NCBI RefSeq assembly: GCF_026914265.1
Contig: NC_069124.1
Location: forward strand, 6,474,213-6,538,212
DNA: 64,000 bases
Origin: Mya arenaria
Lineage: Eukaryota; Mollusca; Bivalvia; Myida; Myidae
Direction of reading: 5' to 3'
This document shows positions 1 through 11,265 of the stretch, piece by piece; within the stretch, counting starts at the first letter, position 1; each line of letters begins with the position of its first letter. The notes below the pieces were generated by a model that saw only the letters and a list, made by a program, of their open reading frames with translations, was not told where the DNA came from and ran no database searches. The translations under genes were made by a program, and so were the position numbers.

Positions 1-775
1 AGTGTTCCTTTAACTCGCAAGGGCTACTCCTACAGGTACGCGTACACGTTACAGTGTTCCTTTAACTCGCAAGGGCTACACCTACAGGTACGCGTACACG
101 TTACAGTGTTCCTTTAACTCGCAAGGGCTACTCCTACAGGTACGCGTACACGTTACAGTGTTCCTTTAACTCGCAAGGGCTACTCCTACAGGTACGCGTA
201 CACGTTACAGTGTTCCTTTAACTCGCAAGGGCTACTCCTACAGGTACGCGTACACGTTACAGTGTTCCTTTAACTCGCAAGGGCTACACCTACAGGTACG
301 CGTACACGTTACAGTGTTCCTTTAACTCGCAAGGGCTACACCTACAGGTACGCGTACACGTTACAGTGTTCCTTTAATTTGCAAGGGCTACACCTACAGG
401 TTCGCGTACACGTTACAGTGTTCCTTTAATTTGCAAGGGCTACACCTACAGGTTCGCGTACACGTTACAGTGTTCCTTTAACTTGCAAGGGCTACACCTA
501 CTGGTACGCGTACACGTTACAGTGTTCCTTCAACTCGCAAGGGCTACACCTACTGGTACGCGTACACGTTACAGTGTTCCTTTAACTTGCAAGGGCTACT
601 CCTACAAGTACGCGTGCACTTTACAGTGAACCTTTACCCGCAAGGGCTGAACCTAAAAGTACGCGTACAAGTTAAGTGTATCTTTTACTCGCAAGGGCTT
701 CGCCTACTAGTACGCGTACACTTAAAGTGTACATTTTACTCGCAAGGGCTACTCCTACAAGTACGGGTGCTAATG
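1..775. repeat. 52 bp minisatellite array
   Basis: About 15 head-to-tail copies of a 52 bp unit that begins AGTGTTCCTTTAACTCGCAA and contains the palindrome-rich core TACGCGTAC. Copies in the left 500 bases are nearly identical. Those to the right of about 600 are more diverged, so the array decays toward its right edge. It continues off the left edge of the window. It probably lies in an intron of the METTL27-like gene whose last exon starts at 1422. Confidence 0.95.
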
Positions 776-1421
776 ACAGTGATTTGGAACCTCAATTTTG
801 TTGAAAATTATCGCATTGCGTGTCTGTCCGTAATGAGGATGGGAAAAATGTCCGCGCTTTGTTTTCAATCAGATTTTATGAATAACAATGAACATGTAAT
901 CAATACAACGATAATTACAGTGTCCTCAGCTATTATTTTCATTCAGGGTATTTGCATTTTAGACAAATAAACACCAGGCAAACTAAAATGTATTGTCCAT
1001 TGCGAAGTTTATCATTCTCGGTTCTTCTACCCGTTATTAACGAATAAAGGATCACCCAAAGAAGAGTAAATGTTTTATTGTTTTAGAGGTAACTGTCCGT
1101 TCGTCCGCTTTTTTCTCTTTGGAACCATATAGTGGTAGTGATTGGTCTGATAATGTCCAAACTTGATCAGAATGTTCCCCATGAAGAAACCTCAATCGCT
1201 TGTAGAAAAATGTGTCACATGTGATTAAAATCTAGGTCAATTCTTAGAAAAATCTTTGGAACACACTGGAGGCATAATATTGATCCACCATTCATGAAGC
1301 AGAATGTTTCCCTTGATGAGTACCGACCCAGCTGATCATGGGCACTTTTTGATTATTTTGGCATAAATACCAAACATGTAATATTAGGTATTGTGCAACT
1401 CATAAACTGTTTTTGTTTCAG

Positions 1422-1702
1422 GCGGTATGGTGCTGATCGTGATGCGAAAGGAGTACCTGAAGTATGTAGACGAATACACGGAACGTTTGGAACCTTTCAT
1501 TGAGAAAATGGAGCATGAAAACAGGTGGGAACTGCTGGAAAGGCGCGAAGTCAGCAACTATTCTTTCAACCGTGACGGAGTACTCTTTAAGATGAAGGTG
1601 AAAAAGAACACTGTTGACCACATTTCTGCACCGGAATCTTCAGAGAAGGATTCCAGCACAGGCGCTATGTCGAACAAAGAAGAAGAACAGCAGCATGTGT
1701 GA
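1422..1702 (+). CDS. Last exon of a METTL27 (WBSCR27)-like methyltransferase
   Basis: Only the C-terminal exon is in the window. It starts after a good acceptor (TTTTTGTTTCAG) in a phase that turns the first bases into Gly-Gly-Met and ends in a TGA at 1700-1702. The peptide begins GGMVLIVMRKEYLKYV, continues with an acidic helix around YTERLEPFIEKMEHENRW and ends in NYSFNRDGVLFKMKVKK plus a charged tail. From memory this matches the end of the class I SAM-dependent methyltransferase fold of METTL27/WBSCR27, where the GG-x-V strand, the LE...W helix and a final beta hairpin occur. The SAM-binding motifs would be upstream, outside the window, so catalysis cannot be judged. A possible poly(A) signal lies in the AT-rich DNA near 2005. 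The gene is unrelated to the Mieap-like cluster to its right. The assignment rests on recognition, not on a search. Confidence 0.6.
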
Positions 1703-3986
1703 CAGCCCATCATACATTGATGAACGTTGAGAGAAAACACTAATGAAAAGTTGAATGTGATCTTGTGCCATTGTTTGTTAACTTATTTTGGCTTCGGACG
1801 CTCGACGAGGCGATGTCCGTCGGTGTTCTTCTTTCAATGAACAAGCTTATCCGTGTGGCAAGGTTTTTAACTATTTTATAAGTATCATATACATTTTGAT
1901 TGCTGTAAATGGTATAATATTCGGTTTATATTTTGATTGATACAGTCACATGCCTGATGGTTGGTAAAGAAACATGTATATATTTTTTACGTATTTTTTT
2001 TTTAAATAAATGCGTTCTTTTTTCTTGTATTAATGTTTCTAGACTTTATACACATATCATGGAATATTTCATAACATGCATATTTTCTTATGCTCTATTG
2101 AGTATTGTGTATACATCCCCGTCGGCTTGCGATGTTAATCAGTTCATACATTACTGACTGATACTCTGTGTTTTCGTGTACATTTGTATGACCATTCCGA
2201 CAATATGCTTTTATAGAAGACATTGCTAATCATTTTAACATTACTAGCCATTAAATTATAAATCAGTACAATATGGTTATTATAATTTTAGTAGTCATAA
2301 GAATACTCCATTTTATTTTCAATATTTACTCTTTAGTAATACAATACATTGTTTAAGATATATGACTTGTTTGTCCACATCTTGAATACATTCAGCCGAT
2401 GACTATTCTGACTACAACTAGCGGGAAGGGAGCACCTGACCCCCTAAAATCGTCAAAGTTAACTTTTTACTTTATTCCAATGTAGGAGAAAATATTAATA
2501 AAAAACGCCCCATATGCACCATTTCGGACTTAAAATTGGGGTAGTACTCCAAAATTTCCCCTGCCGACACCAACTAAATTTCAGTTCTAAGAGAGGGGCA
2601 CAAGATAAAGGCTTTCGCTCCTATGTTACGCCCCCTCTAACGTCAACTCCTGGATTCGCCCATGACTACCAATCACAGTAACATACGAAGTAATCAAACA
2701 GAGCATGGGGTTTCTCCCCGCTGCAATAACACATTTCTTGATAAGATCATACTTGTTATAATTTTGCTATACAGTACTGGTATGTATTACTAATTTAACT
2801 AGTGTTTGAAATAACATACACGATACAAATCTGACTTGTTCTTATGAAATCGATCGCCGCCTCAACAATTCAATATACTTCATTGTTTTAAGTCATTGTT
2901 AAAAGTTTCACTCAATTCATTGATCGCTGAATAAAGAAAAAAATGAATGTACACATACGAACATTAGTCATTCCTTCAAATTATTATACGACAATGTGAA
3001 ATTAATGTTGGTTGTGGAAGTTATCTCTATCTAAAATATGTCTACGATATCTAGGACGGGGCCTAAGGTATGATTTTTACTAGCTGGTGAAGGAACACCC
3101 TTCTTATGATTGTGTGCTTGATAGATTTAAAAGACATATTTTGAAAGTCGCTTAGAGAAAACAAACTTTTGAGTGATGTACAGAATGTAAGATAAAGTAA
3201 ACACCGTTCTGTATTGCTTCGGAAGTTTAATGGATACGCTTGTGATCCTCTGTATTTCTACCTATTTTTTAATATTTGCACACATTATCAAATATTTCAT
3301 GTTCAACTGTAAACAGCGATGTCGTTAATCACATTGTTAACTTAAACAAAGTTCTGAACAGTCGGTCCATTATCCTGTTTGAAATCTTGGAAAGCATTTT
3401 ATGTTTTAAACAGCCTGCAGTCATCTGTATAAAAGTTGACCACATATTATCTGTAAGCTAGTTTGCACATTGAAACGATTTCATTGGCTAATATTAATTT
3501 TCGGATAAATATTGACCAATCAATAATTATTTGGCCAATTTTAGCCAACCCAAAAAGTTATCCAGTTTTATACAATTGGCCGCTGGTCTTTTCGTCTAAC
3601 TTCAATATTGTCTATCTTCAGTCCGTATATTTTCTGTTGGACGTTTAGCTCGTCTGGTTTTTCAAACGTAATAATCGAGCTATTGTCATGGCATTGGTGT
3701 CGTTGACATCATCGACAGAGACTGTAACCTTAGGCCAACGTTTAAGATATTTCCATGATACATTTTACACAGGTGTGATAAAAACTTTTAACTTGTCCAT
3801 AACTCAATAACCCTTCAACATATTAACGTGCAACCGTACACTTGGATATAACAGTGCACATACCTCTAGATTAACTAGTTCTCGAGTTATGACCTTCGTT
3901 TTACTAAAACAAAAACAAAAAACGGACAAGCGTTATCGTGTGCTGCAAGACGCTCTTGCTGTAAAACTTGGTTTCGCTAGCGTCAG
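1703..3986. other. Intergenic / 5' region before gene A
   Basis: AT-rich DNA holding the presumed 3' UTR of the METTL27-like gene and the unresolved 5' end of gene A. I see no convincing coding exon here. The short ORFs at 1933-2157, 3276-3461 and 3463-3648 have no splice context or family likeness. A dispersed repeat piece occupies about 2400-2665 and is listed separately. Confidence 0.5.
2400..2665. repeat. Probable dispersed repeat fragment
   Basis: A block richer in C runs than its surroundings. It ends with CGCCCCCTCTAACGTCAACT and then CTGGATTCGCCCATGAC, an ending I associate with interspersed repeats in mollusc genomes. A short similar piece with GGGGCGGACTCACGATT is at 49529-49570. 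No ORF or clear terminal repeats are visible, so the class is not assigned. Confidence 0.4.
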
Positions 3987-6900
3987 CAAATGCGTGTCGA
4001 GAAGCCGCCTAATGACCCGAACGACTGGCTGTCAGAAAGCGGCCGGAAGACGGAGCGCCCGAGCCCCCTATATGGCGCCAACGATTGGATGTCGACAGGA
4101 AGTAACAGAGACAGCGGGCCGTTACTTCAAGATGAAACTGACCATGCCATTAACAGGTCTTTATATAGCATATATTGTGATATATTTTTTTTATTTTCGT
4201 TAATTATAAATACTGAAATAGCGAAGTTAAGTTTGATTTAAACATCTTTTTTTCGACTCTTCAAAACGCAAATCATAAGCTTGTCTTTAAAGTAAAACAT
4301 GCAGGTCATAAGCATTCTATGTTCAATGTTAAAATACTGAAATTTATCAATGCACCAGGGATGTGCTTCGTCTAGAAACAGCCGGGTCGCGGCGAACGGA
4401 AGTGGCCCAGGCTAACCGGGTAGCACTTCCCCTGCGTCCTTCTCCCACCCCCGCCGATACTCCTGACCTCCCTGTATCCACCCGTATATTAGAGTCTGTG
4501 TTAGACCGGATGGGGCGGCTCGACCACCCGTCCGTCCTTGAGGTGTCCGCGGCCGCCAGAGAACTGCAAGCGCTCAAAGCCAAGGTTGCACAACTAGAGG
4601 GAAAATTACAGAATAAGGTTTAAATAATCATCATAATAAAATGGCGATATATACATTATAATGAAATGTTCAATGCATAGTGAGCCTCTTAGAAGAAACT
4701 TGGTCGGCACTGCTGGCATTATCTTGTTTAAGCATTTTTTTTTCATTAAATGTTACTGCTGTTAAGTTTGAAGCCACATTAAATGAGGAAAATTTACGGC
4801 AAATTTTAATGACAGCAACCCGTGGATTTCGTTCCAGGCGGATTGGCGGCCCGGTCAGCAGGGTAAACGAGGGGAAACAGAAGCGGAAGAGGCGTCACTC
4901 CGAGAGCAGGTGAAGCGGAAAGACCGACTCATCACAGACTACCAGATAAGGTACATACAAAACAATGTTACACAGAGCGGCATGTTACGAAGCCGACATA
5001 TCTGCACACTCATATCGTTATCATGACAGCTTCACACACTGTCAAAGATGTCATGGCTTTGGTTTATATCATCTGTAGTAGCATCAACATTGAATCGCAG
5101 ATGACACATCGGTGGTTGTAAAGTAAGAATTGTTGTATAGCGAGAATCGGTTATTTCTGGAATACTGCTTACTGCCTGCTCAGTAGTGTATTTAAGATTT
5201 ATGGAAGTGCGATCGCAGTCAATATTTCTCAATTTTAGCCTAGTATGTCGCATATCATATGCAACTCAACAGGGTACATTATGCCCTTGCTAAAGTTTCA
5301 TAAACAAGCATCGAGCAATGTTTGGACCTAGGGTAGTGCAGTGTTACTGTTTATGATATCTCCTAAGTACAAAACCACTCATAGGATTCTTAATTCTGAT
5401 CATTAGGCTAAAGACACTACGAGCGTCGTCCGACCTAGTCATCCAGGGACTTTCAGTAGAGGACTTTGCCCCTGCAGGCGAGATTGTGGACAACTTTACC
5501 GACCTGTTCGGGCTGGAATGGCGATACGCGCACGAGGCTCTCAAGTCAACGTGGACCGAGGAGCGCCGCATTGCGTCCGTACTATTTACTGTTGTCAGGG
5601 TAAAACGCTTGAACTTTTACATTGTAGGGTATTCTTTCAAAAACAACAGCAGAAAGTTACGGTGTTGCCATATTGCTGGTTTGATGCCGACGTTAATGGT
5701 GTTGTGATTAAAAAACGTTGATGATGGTAATATGTACTTTAACTTTTAATATGTTATAACTTCGATATTTTGGAAACTGGATGCTCAAGTTGACAATCAC
5801 AAAAATCACATCACGCAGATATTGTCGCCATTGGATGTTTATCATTCTTGGTAAATTCACCCCTATTCTACTGTAGGACGCTTACATATTCTGCACGGAG
5901 CAAGTCAAACACCAGCGGACGACGTTCACAGATCTGTCCGCTCTCATGAAGGAAGCCATGATACGTCCTACCTACATACACCGCGAGACTAACTCCGTAT
6001 GCTTTGAATCGTGGTTTATATAGGTTTACTTATGAAAGTAACTCAAAACATCATTTTCCATACAATTTCAGCAAACACGAACTTTTTTTATTTTACAAAA
6101 TATTACGTTGAGCATTGAAAGGGGGCAAGTGGTTAGTGTGCAACCTACCTCCAATATGAACTTGAATACATCGAATGTAGGATCTAACTAACGTAAAAAC
6201 GTTATAAGGTACGAAGACATTTATAAGTAAGTAAAAGGCCAGTGCTGGTATTCATAATTTCCTTAATAAGATCACTTTTTGAGTGAAGTATCTGACTGGT
6301 CATATGATATCATAGCTAAATAATATCTTGAATATTACAATTTCATTAATTGTTTGAACAATACTTGTTTTTATGTTATAAAAAACTAAATTTTAGGAAA
6401 TCGACTTAAGTTAAGAAATGTTTCATGAATACTGGTCCAGACAAAAGGGGGAAAAGCGAAATGGCGCGTACTAGAGCCGTCCAGCACGACAGCGGCTAGA
6501 TAACTAACGTATGTTATGTATACACGCAAGCGTTTGTCTGTTTGCAGAAGTACAAGTACAACCTAGCCGGAGAGGGGACACCGGAATTGGCACGCACTGC
6601 CTCTCAGGCCGCCCAGTTACTGGATGACTATCAGACGCTCATGTGTTCACAGACCATTCCAGGCATACAGGAGGTGAGATATCTATCAACTATCGCAATA
6701 AGGTGCTAAATTTACGTATTGGCTATTTCTTGTCAATGTCCCATAGATAAATTCACAACGTTCGTTATATAATTGGACGATGGCAAGTATAAATATGTGT
6801 ATGTGTGTGTCTTCAGTTGTTCCTGGACATTAAACTCCCAGAGATTGTTCCAAGTGAAGGACTGTCAAACTCTGTTCGTGATTTTGCCAAGCGTGTGGTA

Positions 6901-7098
6901 CAACTCACCTGGCTAATGGTCGTGCATGTTCCGCCGATACTTTTCGCGTGGCTCGAGCCAAACGCTGCGGTCAGAAAAGAACAGTACGAGTTCTACCAGA
7001 AGAGAATCGGTAAAAGGGTGCAGACAACAGTTTGGCCGGCGGTTTTTAAATCAGAAGGCGGAGAACTTTTGAAAAAGGGAGTCGTTATGGCCGTTTGA
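3987..7098 (+). CDS. Gene A: Mieap C-terminal domain protein (5' end unresolved)
   Basis: Exons read by hand: 3987-4156, 4359-4617, 4838-4950, 5407-5599, 5877-5996, 6548-6673, 6817-7098 (stop). Phases 2,0,2,0,0,0 agree at every join, giving about 420 residues. The first listed exon has a Met codon at 3990 but also an acceptor-like CAG just before it. A short class N-terminal exon upstream is expected and was not found. Layout: a polar linker with two NDW motifs, a Pro/Arg stretch and a leucine-heptad helix (LQALKAKVAQLEGKLQ), a charged coiled coil, then a 193-base core exon with LFGLEWRYAHEAL. Helical exons follow, and a terminal exon carrying VVQLTWLMVVHVPP, VWPAV and KKGVV. This is the Mieap C-terminal fold signature. 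Vertebrate Mieap uses this domain in mitochondrial quality control; the role here is inferred. It converges on gene B; AATAAA sits at 7234-7239. Confidence 0.8.
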
Positions 7099-7303
7099 CA
7101 TATTCTGAAATACAGATATCTTGTTAAAAAGAAGTTTATAAATGTTTAATGGCTCCTAACATAATCACAATTCAAAATTCACAAAATGACTCAAAGTAAA
7201 TGCAGACATGTTCTCTGTGCAAATGCATCATGCAATAAATCGGTACAATTTACAAAATGCTGTTTTCAATGCAGTTCAGTGTTCTAAAGTTCATGGAAGT
7301 TAA

Positions 7304-10300
7304 CTATGCGAGATGCGCCACGCCTTTCTCCATGAGTTTTCCTCCCTTGTGGAGGAACAACGCCGGCCACACGCAGTTCTGAACCGAGTTGCCCATACGC
7401 GTGAGCGGCCGGAAGTAGCTGGAGGGGCGATCCCCAGGGCGACAGAACTCTAGATGCATTGGGGCGTTCTGGGTGGCCATGAGCCAACAGACGTCAATAC
7501 AACGGTCGATGAAAGCGATTTGGGCGTTGGTTGGATGCTGTGCATGATGGATTGTTTTCAGGACGTCTTCGTAAAACATCTAGAAATAAGGAGAAAAGCA
7601 ATCAAGTTTAATTACAACAAGAATGCATATCGATTTAAAACGTTAAGGGTACCTAAAATATTTGCCTTTTAATACTAGTATTGATCAGCCATCAACATAA
7701 AACTTTAATCGATTCACCTTGATCAAGCTACGGTCAAGCCGCACCTGTGCCGCCACGTCAGAATACATAGTAAATTAGCCTGCTGTGTACAACTCACCCA
7801 CTTAATGACTGGAAGAGAGGCGGCGGCCCCATACTTCCGGTACTCCCTGACCATGTCGTCACTCTCTCTGATGAGCCCAACCAAGCTCCTGTCGGGCCGC
7901 ACTTGAGCCTCCAACGCTGACTGAAGTAAATAGAAAGCAGTTTGAAAGTGTTATTTCTTCCTAGTTAGCATTGCCCCTAAAACCTTTTAATAGTGACAAT
8001 TAATACATTTTTTGTTCAACCTGTGATGTCTCATGACATGATCTGATTCTAAAATAAGTACTGGTTTGTTTTGAAACCTATTTGATGATCAAACATTGTC
8101 TCAGATAAATATAATCCAACAGATATGATACACTTTAACAGGAAGAAATTGGCCGATGTCTTAGAATAGGATTCAAATTTAGTTGGAGACCAGGAAACCA
8201 GTTATGATAGACGTAACTTTTCTTATTATATCTCTTTATTCATAATTCAGCGAAAGCTTGTACGAGGTCAGAAACGATACATGCGCGTAACATACCCTTG
8301 AATCCTTTGAAATGTTTGGATATAGCATCTCATTCTCCACGTGTATCAGCATGTTCATGATTTGACTCTCGGCATACTTCAGACAAAAGTCGTAGGCGTT
8401 CTGAAATTGAAGATGAAAATGTTGAAGCAAAAAAGGTATTATTTATCGTTGTCATTCAAGATGTTCAAAACGTTCAACTGCAGAAGTATTTTGATCTTGA
8501 AAACCCCAGCAATCAACGAACAGTTGCGTTTAAAGATAAAAACAGACCTCATCTAAATATATGGTGTAGTCCTTTTTAATGACCGACTCAATTAATCTAC
8601 TTGTAGTAAGATGTGATAAGTATGTCATACTCGACCTACCTTCTTGTTATAGTTTGGTAAATTGTGATAACTGTGCAACACTAAGTTTACCTACTTAATG
8701 TGCATAGCTATGTCTCGTTCATTTCCTTTTGTTCTATTCTATTTAATTATGTACATAATCCCATATAATACATAATTATGTTTACTATAACATGCTGTAT
8801 TATACCGAACCGCAGCTTGTACATCGTGTTGAACTCCTTATATACGGCGGTCCACTCGCTGGATTATACTTAAAGTCCCAGCCTCAGTGAAGTACCTCAA
8901 TAATCCTTTTTATGTCTGCTCTGACAATAAACACAGTGTTGCTTTCACCGTACGTCGTACCAAGTTATAAATTCTAGGTATATATTACTTCCGAATATTT
9001 TAGTATGTTTTACCCAAAGCAATTTCTCGTGACACTAGCTCGAATTTCTATGTTCTATGTCCTATTCATGAACCAGTATACATTGTTCAGCTCCTCGGTC
9101 AAATTTGTCCACTTACTAGCTTAGAATATCCCTCCCCAAAATGAGGCTTTTATCCTAAACCATGAGACCCCTGTAGTACCTGTAGGATTTTAGTCAAATG
9201 TTGTATGGTCTCCGCGCCGTCCCTGTACACCTTGTTCAGCTCTTCATACGCAGTGGTCCATTCACGGTTGTACACTTCCGTGAACATACTGGCAACGTTC
9301 TGTGGCGTCGCCACATCCGCCAACGTCACCGACCTTCCGCCACGCAGCCGCTCAGAAGCCAGCTGGCTGATACTGGTGGGAAAATGTATACGTCAGCATG
9401 AACAATCAGGAAACAAATATACTGAATTAACGCGACGGTAATTCTACGTTCTAAGGTTAGACAGTCTAAGAGAAGTTAAACCAAGAAAGACTAAATTGAT
9501 ATATGATTTTTCATTATGATTTTCTGCACAAGAATAAACGACTAATCAGAGCAAACCTCTGTTATAATTGGGCTACATGCGAGGGAAATCTAATCTTAAA
9601 TATAAAGGATTGTGATTCATCATGATTGAATAATAAACTCCTCCCTTAGAATCTGTATACGGTAAACTTGACGCCAACGCCACCTCCGACGCAGACGGTG
9701 CCCCCAAAAGTAATGTCGCCCGGTGTTATAATAATTGCTTCAACTTACGCTGCGTTAACTTGTTTCGGGTCATCGCGGCGTCGCAGGTCATTCCTATCAT
9801 ACTCGGTAGGCGGTGTGGCTGAGTAGCTGGTGGGTTCCACTCGGCGCCGATCCCTCGTTTGCAACTCCTTTTCCCGCTTTCGGCGGAGGAACTCCTTCTC
9901 GCTCTCCGCCGTGTGCTGCGGTGGGTATCCACGATCGATTGGTGTCATCCGCTGCTGGGGTCCAGGAGGCCCGGGAGAGGGTGTTGGCTGTCAGCAATAA
10001 AGATAAACACTTAATCATTGCGCCCACGAACTTGTTTTTTTTCTTCCGATAAAGAACCAGGCTAGGTTGAATTATAAATTAAAGCCTAGCCCAGTTGCTG
10101 GCATGTATAACTAGCTGACGATATCGTCCGTCTGAAGCCTTACGTTGATGTATCTTGTCATTATTATGGGCATAACGGAGTTTAGCCAAGTTTTCCTTCA
10201 ATAAGTAGTGTCAAACGTTAACCCTACTCGTCTTGAAAAGATGGCTGACAAGCCCGTCCAAATAGCTTGGCTTTGGATGATAAGTGACTCAGCTCAGTCT

Positions 10301-10883
10301 ACTGATTTCTACCTACTGATATATCCATGGCAGTAAATCCCTAACCCTACCGTTTTGTGAAGTTTGCTGACAAGCCCGTCCATCTCTAGCCTGGCGTTAG
10401 GCATGATGCCGTTATCTCGGGCATGGCGAAGTTCTGTCCAGTTGCCTTTCTCCGCCAGTGACAATAGTTTGACGAAGTTTGCCGTCACGCTTTCTACACC
10501 TACCCAGGAAGATAAGAAATTTATTGTATAACTAATATTTGACCCGTCGCGAACAGGAACACTGCAATATATGTTTAAAAATACACTTATTTTTTAAAAC
10601 GTACAATCACTGACTTAAAACTGCTAATAGAAGTATTTATCGCCATCAAGAAATGCAACTCATGTCACGTCTAGAAAAGATTGCAAAACAACATTTATCC
10701 CCCATGAATAAGCCCTAGACCCGCAAGTGTTTAATTTATCCAACCAGTCTCTTTCCTGAGCTCGTTGTTGATACTGTCGACGGCTCTGGACGCGGCCTTC
10801 ACATTTCCCCGCGTCAGCTCGCTATGGTCCAACTCCTCCATGGCCGTTAACACCCGCATCACGGAACCAACTCGCTCGTCCAT
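7304..10883 (-). CDS. Gene B: complete Mieap C-terminal domain protein, class 2, reverse strand
   Basis: The only reverse-strand member. Exons, 5' to 3': 10883-10745, 10499-10351, 9987-9749, 9372-9180, 8400-8296, 7920-7798, 7579-7304 (stop). All phases agree (1,0,2,0,0,0), giving about 407 residues from the ATG at 10883. The first two exons sum to 288 bases, exactly the size of the single first exon of genes H and I, so an intron splits the class 2 N-terminal helical domain here. The donor of exon 1 (GTTGGA) is weak. Residues 97-176 are a Pro-rich then Arg/Glu-rich linker (SEKEFLRRKREKELQTRDRR). The 193-base core exon has VYNREWTTAYEEL. The terminal exon has CIDVCWLMATQNAP (AP where most copies have PP), CVWPALFLHKGG and MEKGVAHLA. 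The gene is tail-to-tail with A, with 205 bases between stops. Introns hold decayed copies of its own exons, described separately. Confidence 0.85.
8810..8880 (-). pseudogene. Decayed copy of gene B core exon (copy 1)
   Basis: Read on the reverse strand this encodes SEWTAVYKEFNTMYK, plainly related to the intact core exon motif NREWTTAYEELNKVYR at 9180-9372. The similarity is also visible in the DNA. Frame stops surround it and no intact acceptor or donor keeps the core exon length, so it looks like a dead duplicate lying in the intron between the core exon and the next helical exon. Confidence 0.6.
9068..9120 (-). pseudogene. Decayed copy of gene B core exon (copy 2)
   Basis: A second dead duplicate. 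The reverse strand reads ASKWTNLTEELNNVYWF, matching REWTTAYEELNKVY of the live exon about 110 bases further on. Only the W-centred segment can be recognised; the LS-rich N-terminal half is gone or too diverged to see. Confidence 0.5.
10130..10265 (-). pseudogene. Decayed copy of gene B second exon
   Basis: DNA and reverse-strand translation resemble exon 10499-10351. The 3' end reads LDGLVSHLFKT before an AGTAGGGTTA, against MDGLVSKLHKT and donor GTAGGG in the live exon. The upstream part (GGGCATAACGGAGTTTAGCC) parallels GGGCATGGCGAAGTTCTGTC in the live exon. In-frame stops show that it is not used as such. Confidence 0.6.
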
Positions 10884-10959
10884 CGTGTCCAGGGGTGGTG
10901 TGGGTTATACAGTCGTCAGCCTAAACAGAGAGATGATATGTATACTTTAAAATCACGTA

Positions 10960-11265
10960 AACTCGATGTGGTTTAACTCCTCCATGGCCTTCAGCACCTG
11001 TATTACAAAACCTGCACGTTCTTTGGTAGGATAGGTTGCACAATCATGCGTCCACTCGTTGTACATAGTACCGAACCCATTCCTTAAGGACAGGCAACAC
11101 CGACATAACGAAACTCACACGGCTGTTCATGATGCCATGGGGTGGAATTAGTCTTACAATCGTCAGCCAAAATTTGAGCGATAATCTATCAGAAACTCGC
11201 TGTACTAGTTCCATCATTAACTCCATGTCATCGTAACGTTCGTCAATCGTTCCCTGGAAATGGTT
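10960..11265 (-). pseudogene. Decayed tandem copies of gene B first exon
   Basis: At least two more copies of the exon 1 region lie upstream of the live one. One reads ERAGFVIQVLKAMEELNH (near 10975-11030) and the other MNSRVSFVMSVLPVLKEW (ATG about 11130), against MDERVGSVMRVLTAMEEL. A third fragment, TIDERYDDMELMMELV, is near 11250. The DNA before the ATG is shared too (ACAATCGTCAGCC at 11156 against ACAGTCGTCAGCC near 10909), so whole upstream regions were duplicated. They could be dead, or the one with an ATG could be an alternative start. Confidence 0.6.

Noticed and set aside
3889-4203. 104-codon ORF overlapping the first listed exon of gene A
   Set aside because: The other frame ends at a donor in phase 2 that fits the next exon; this frame runs into the intron.
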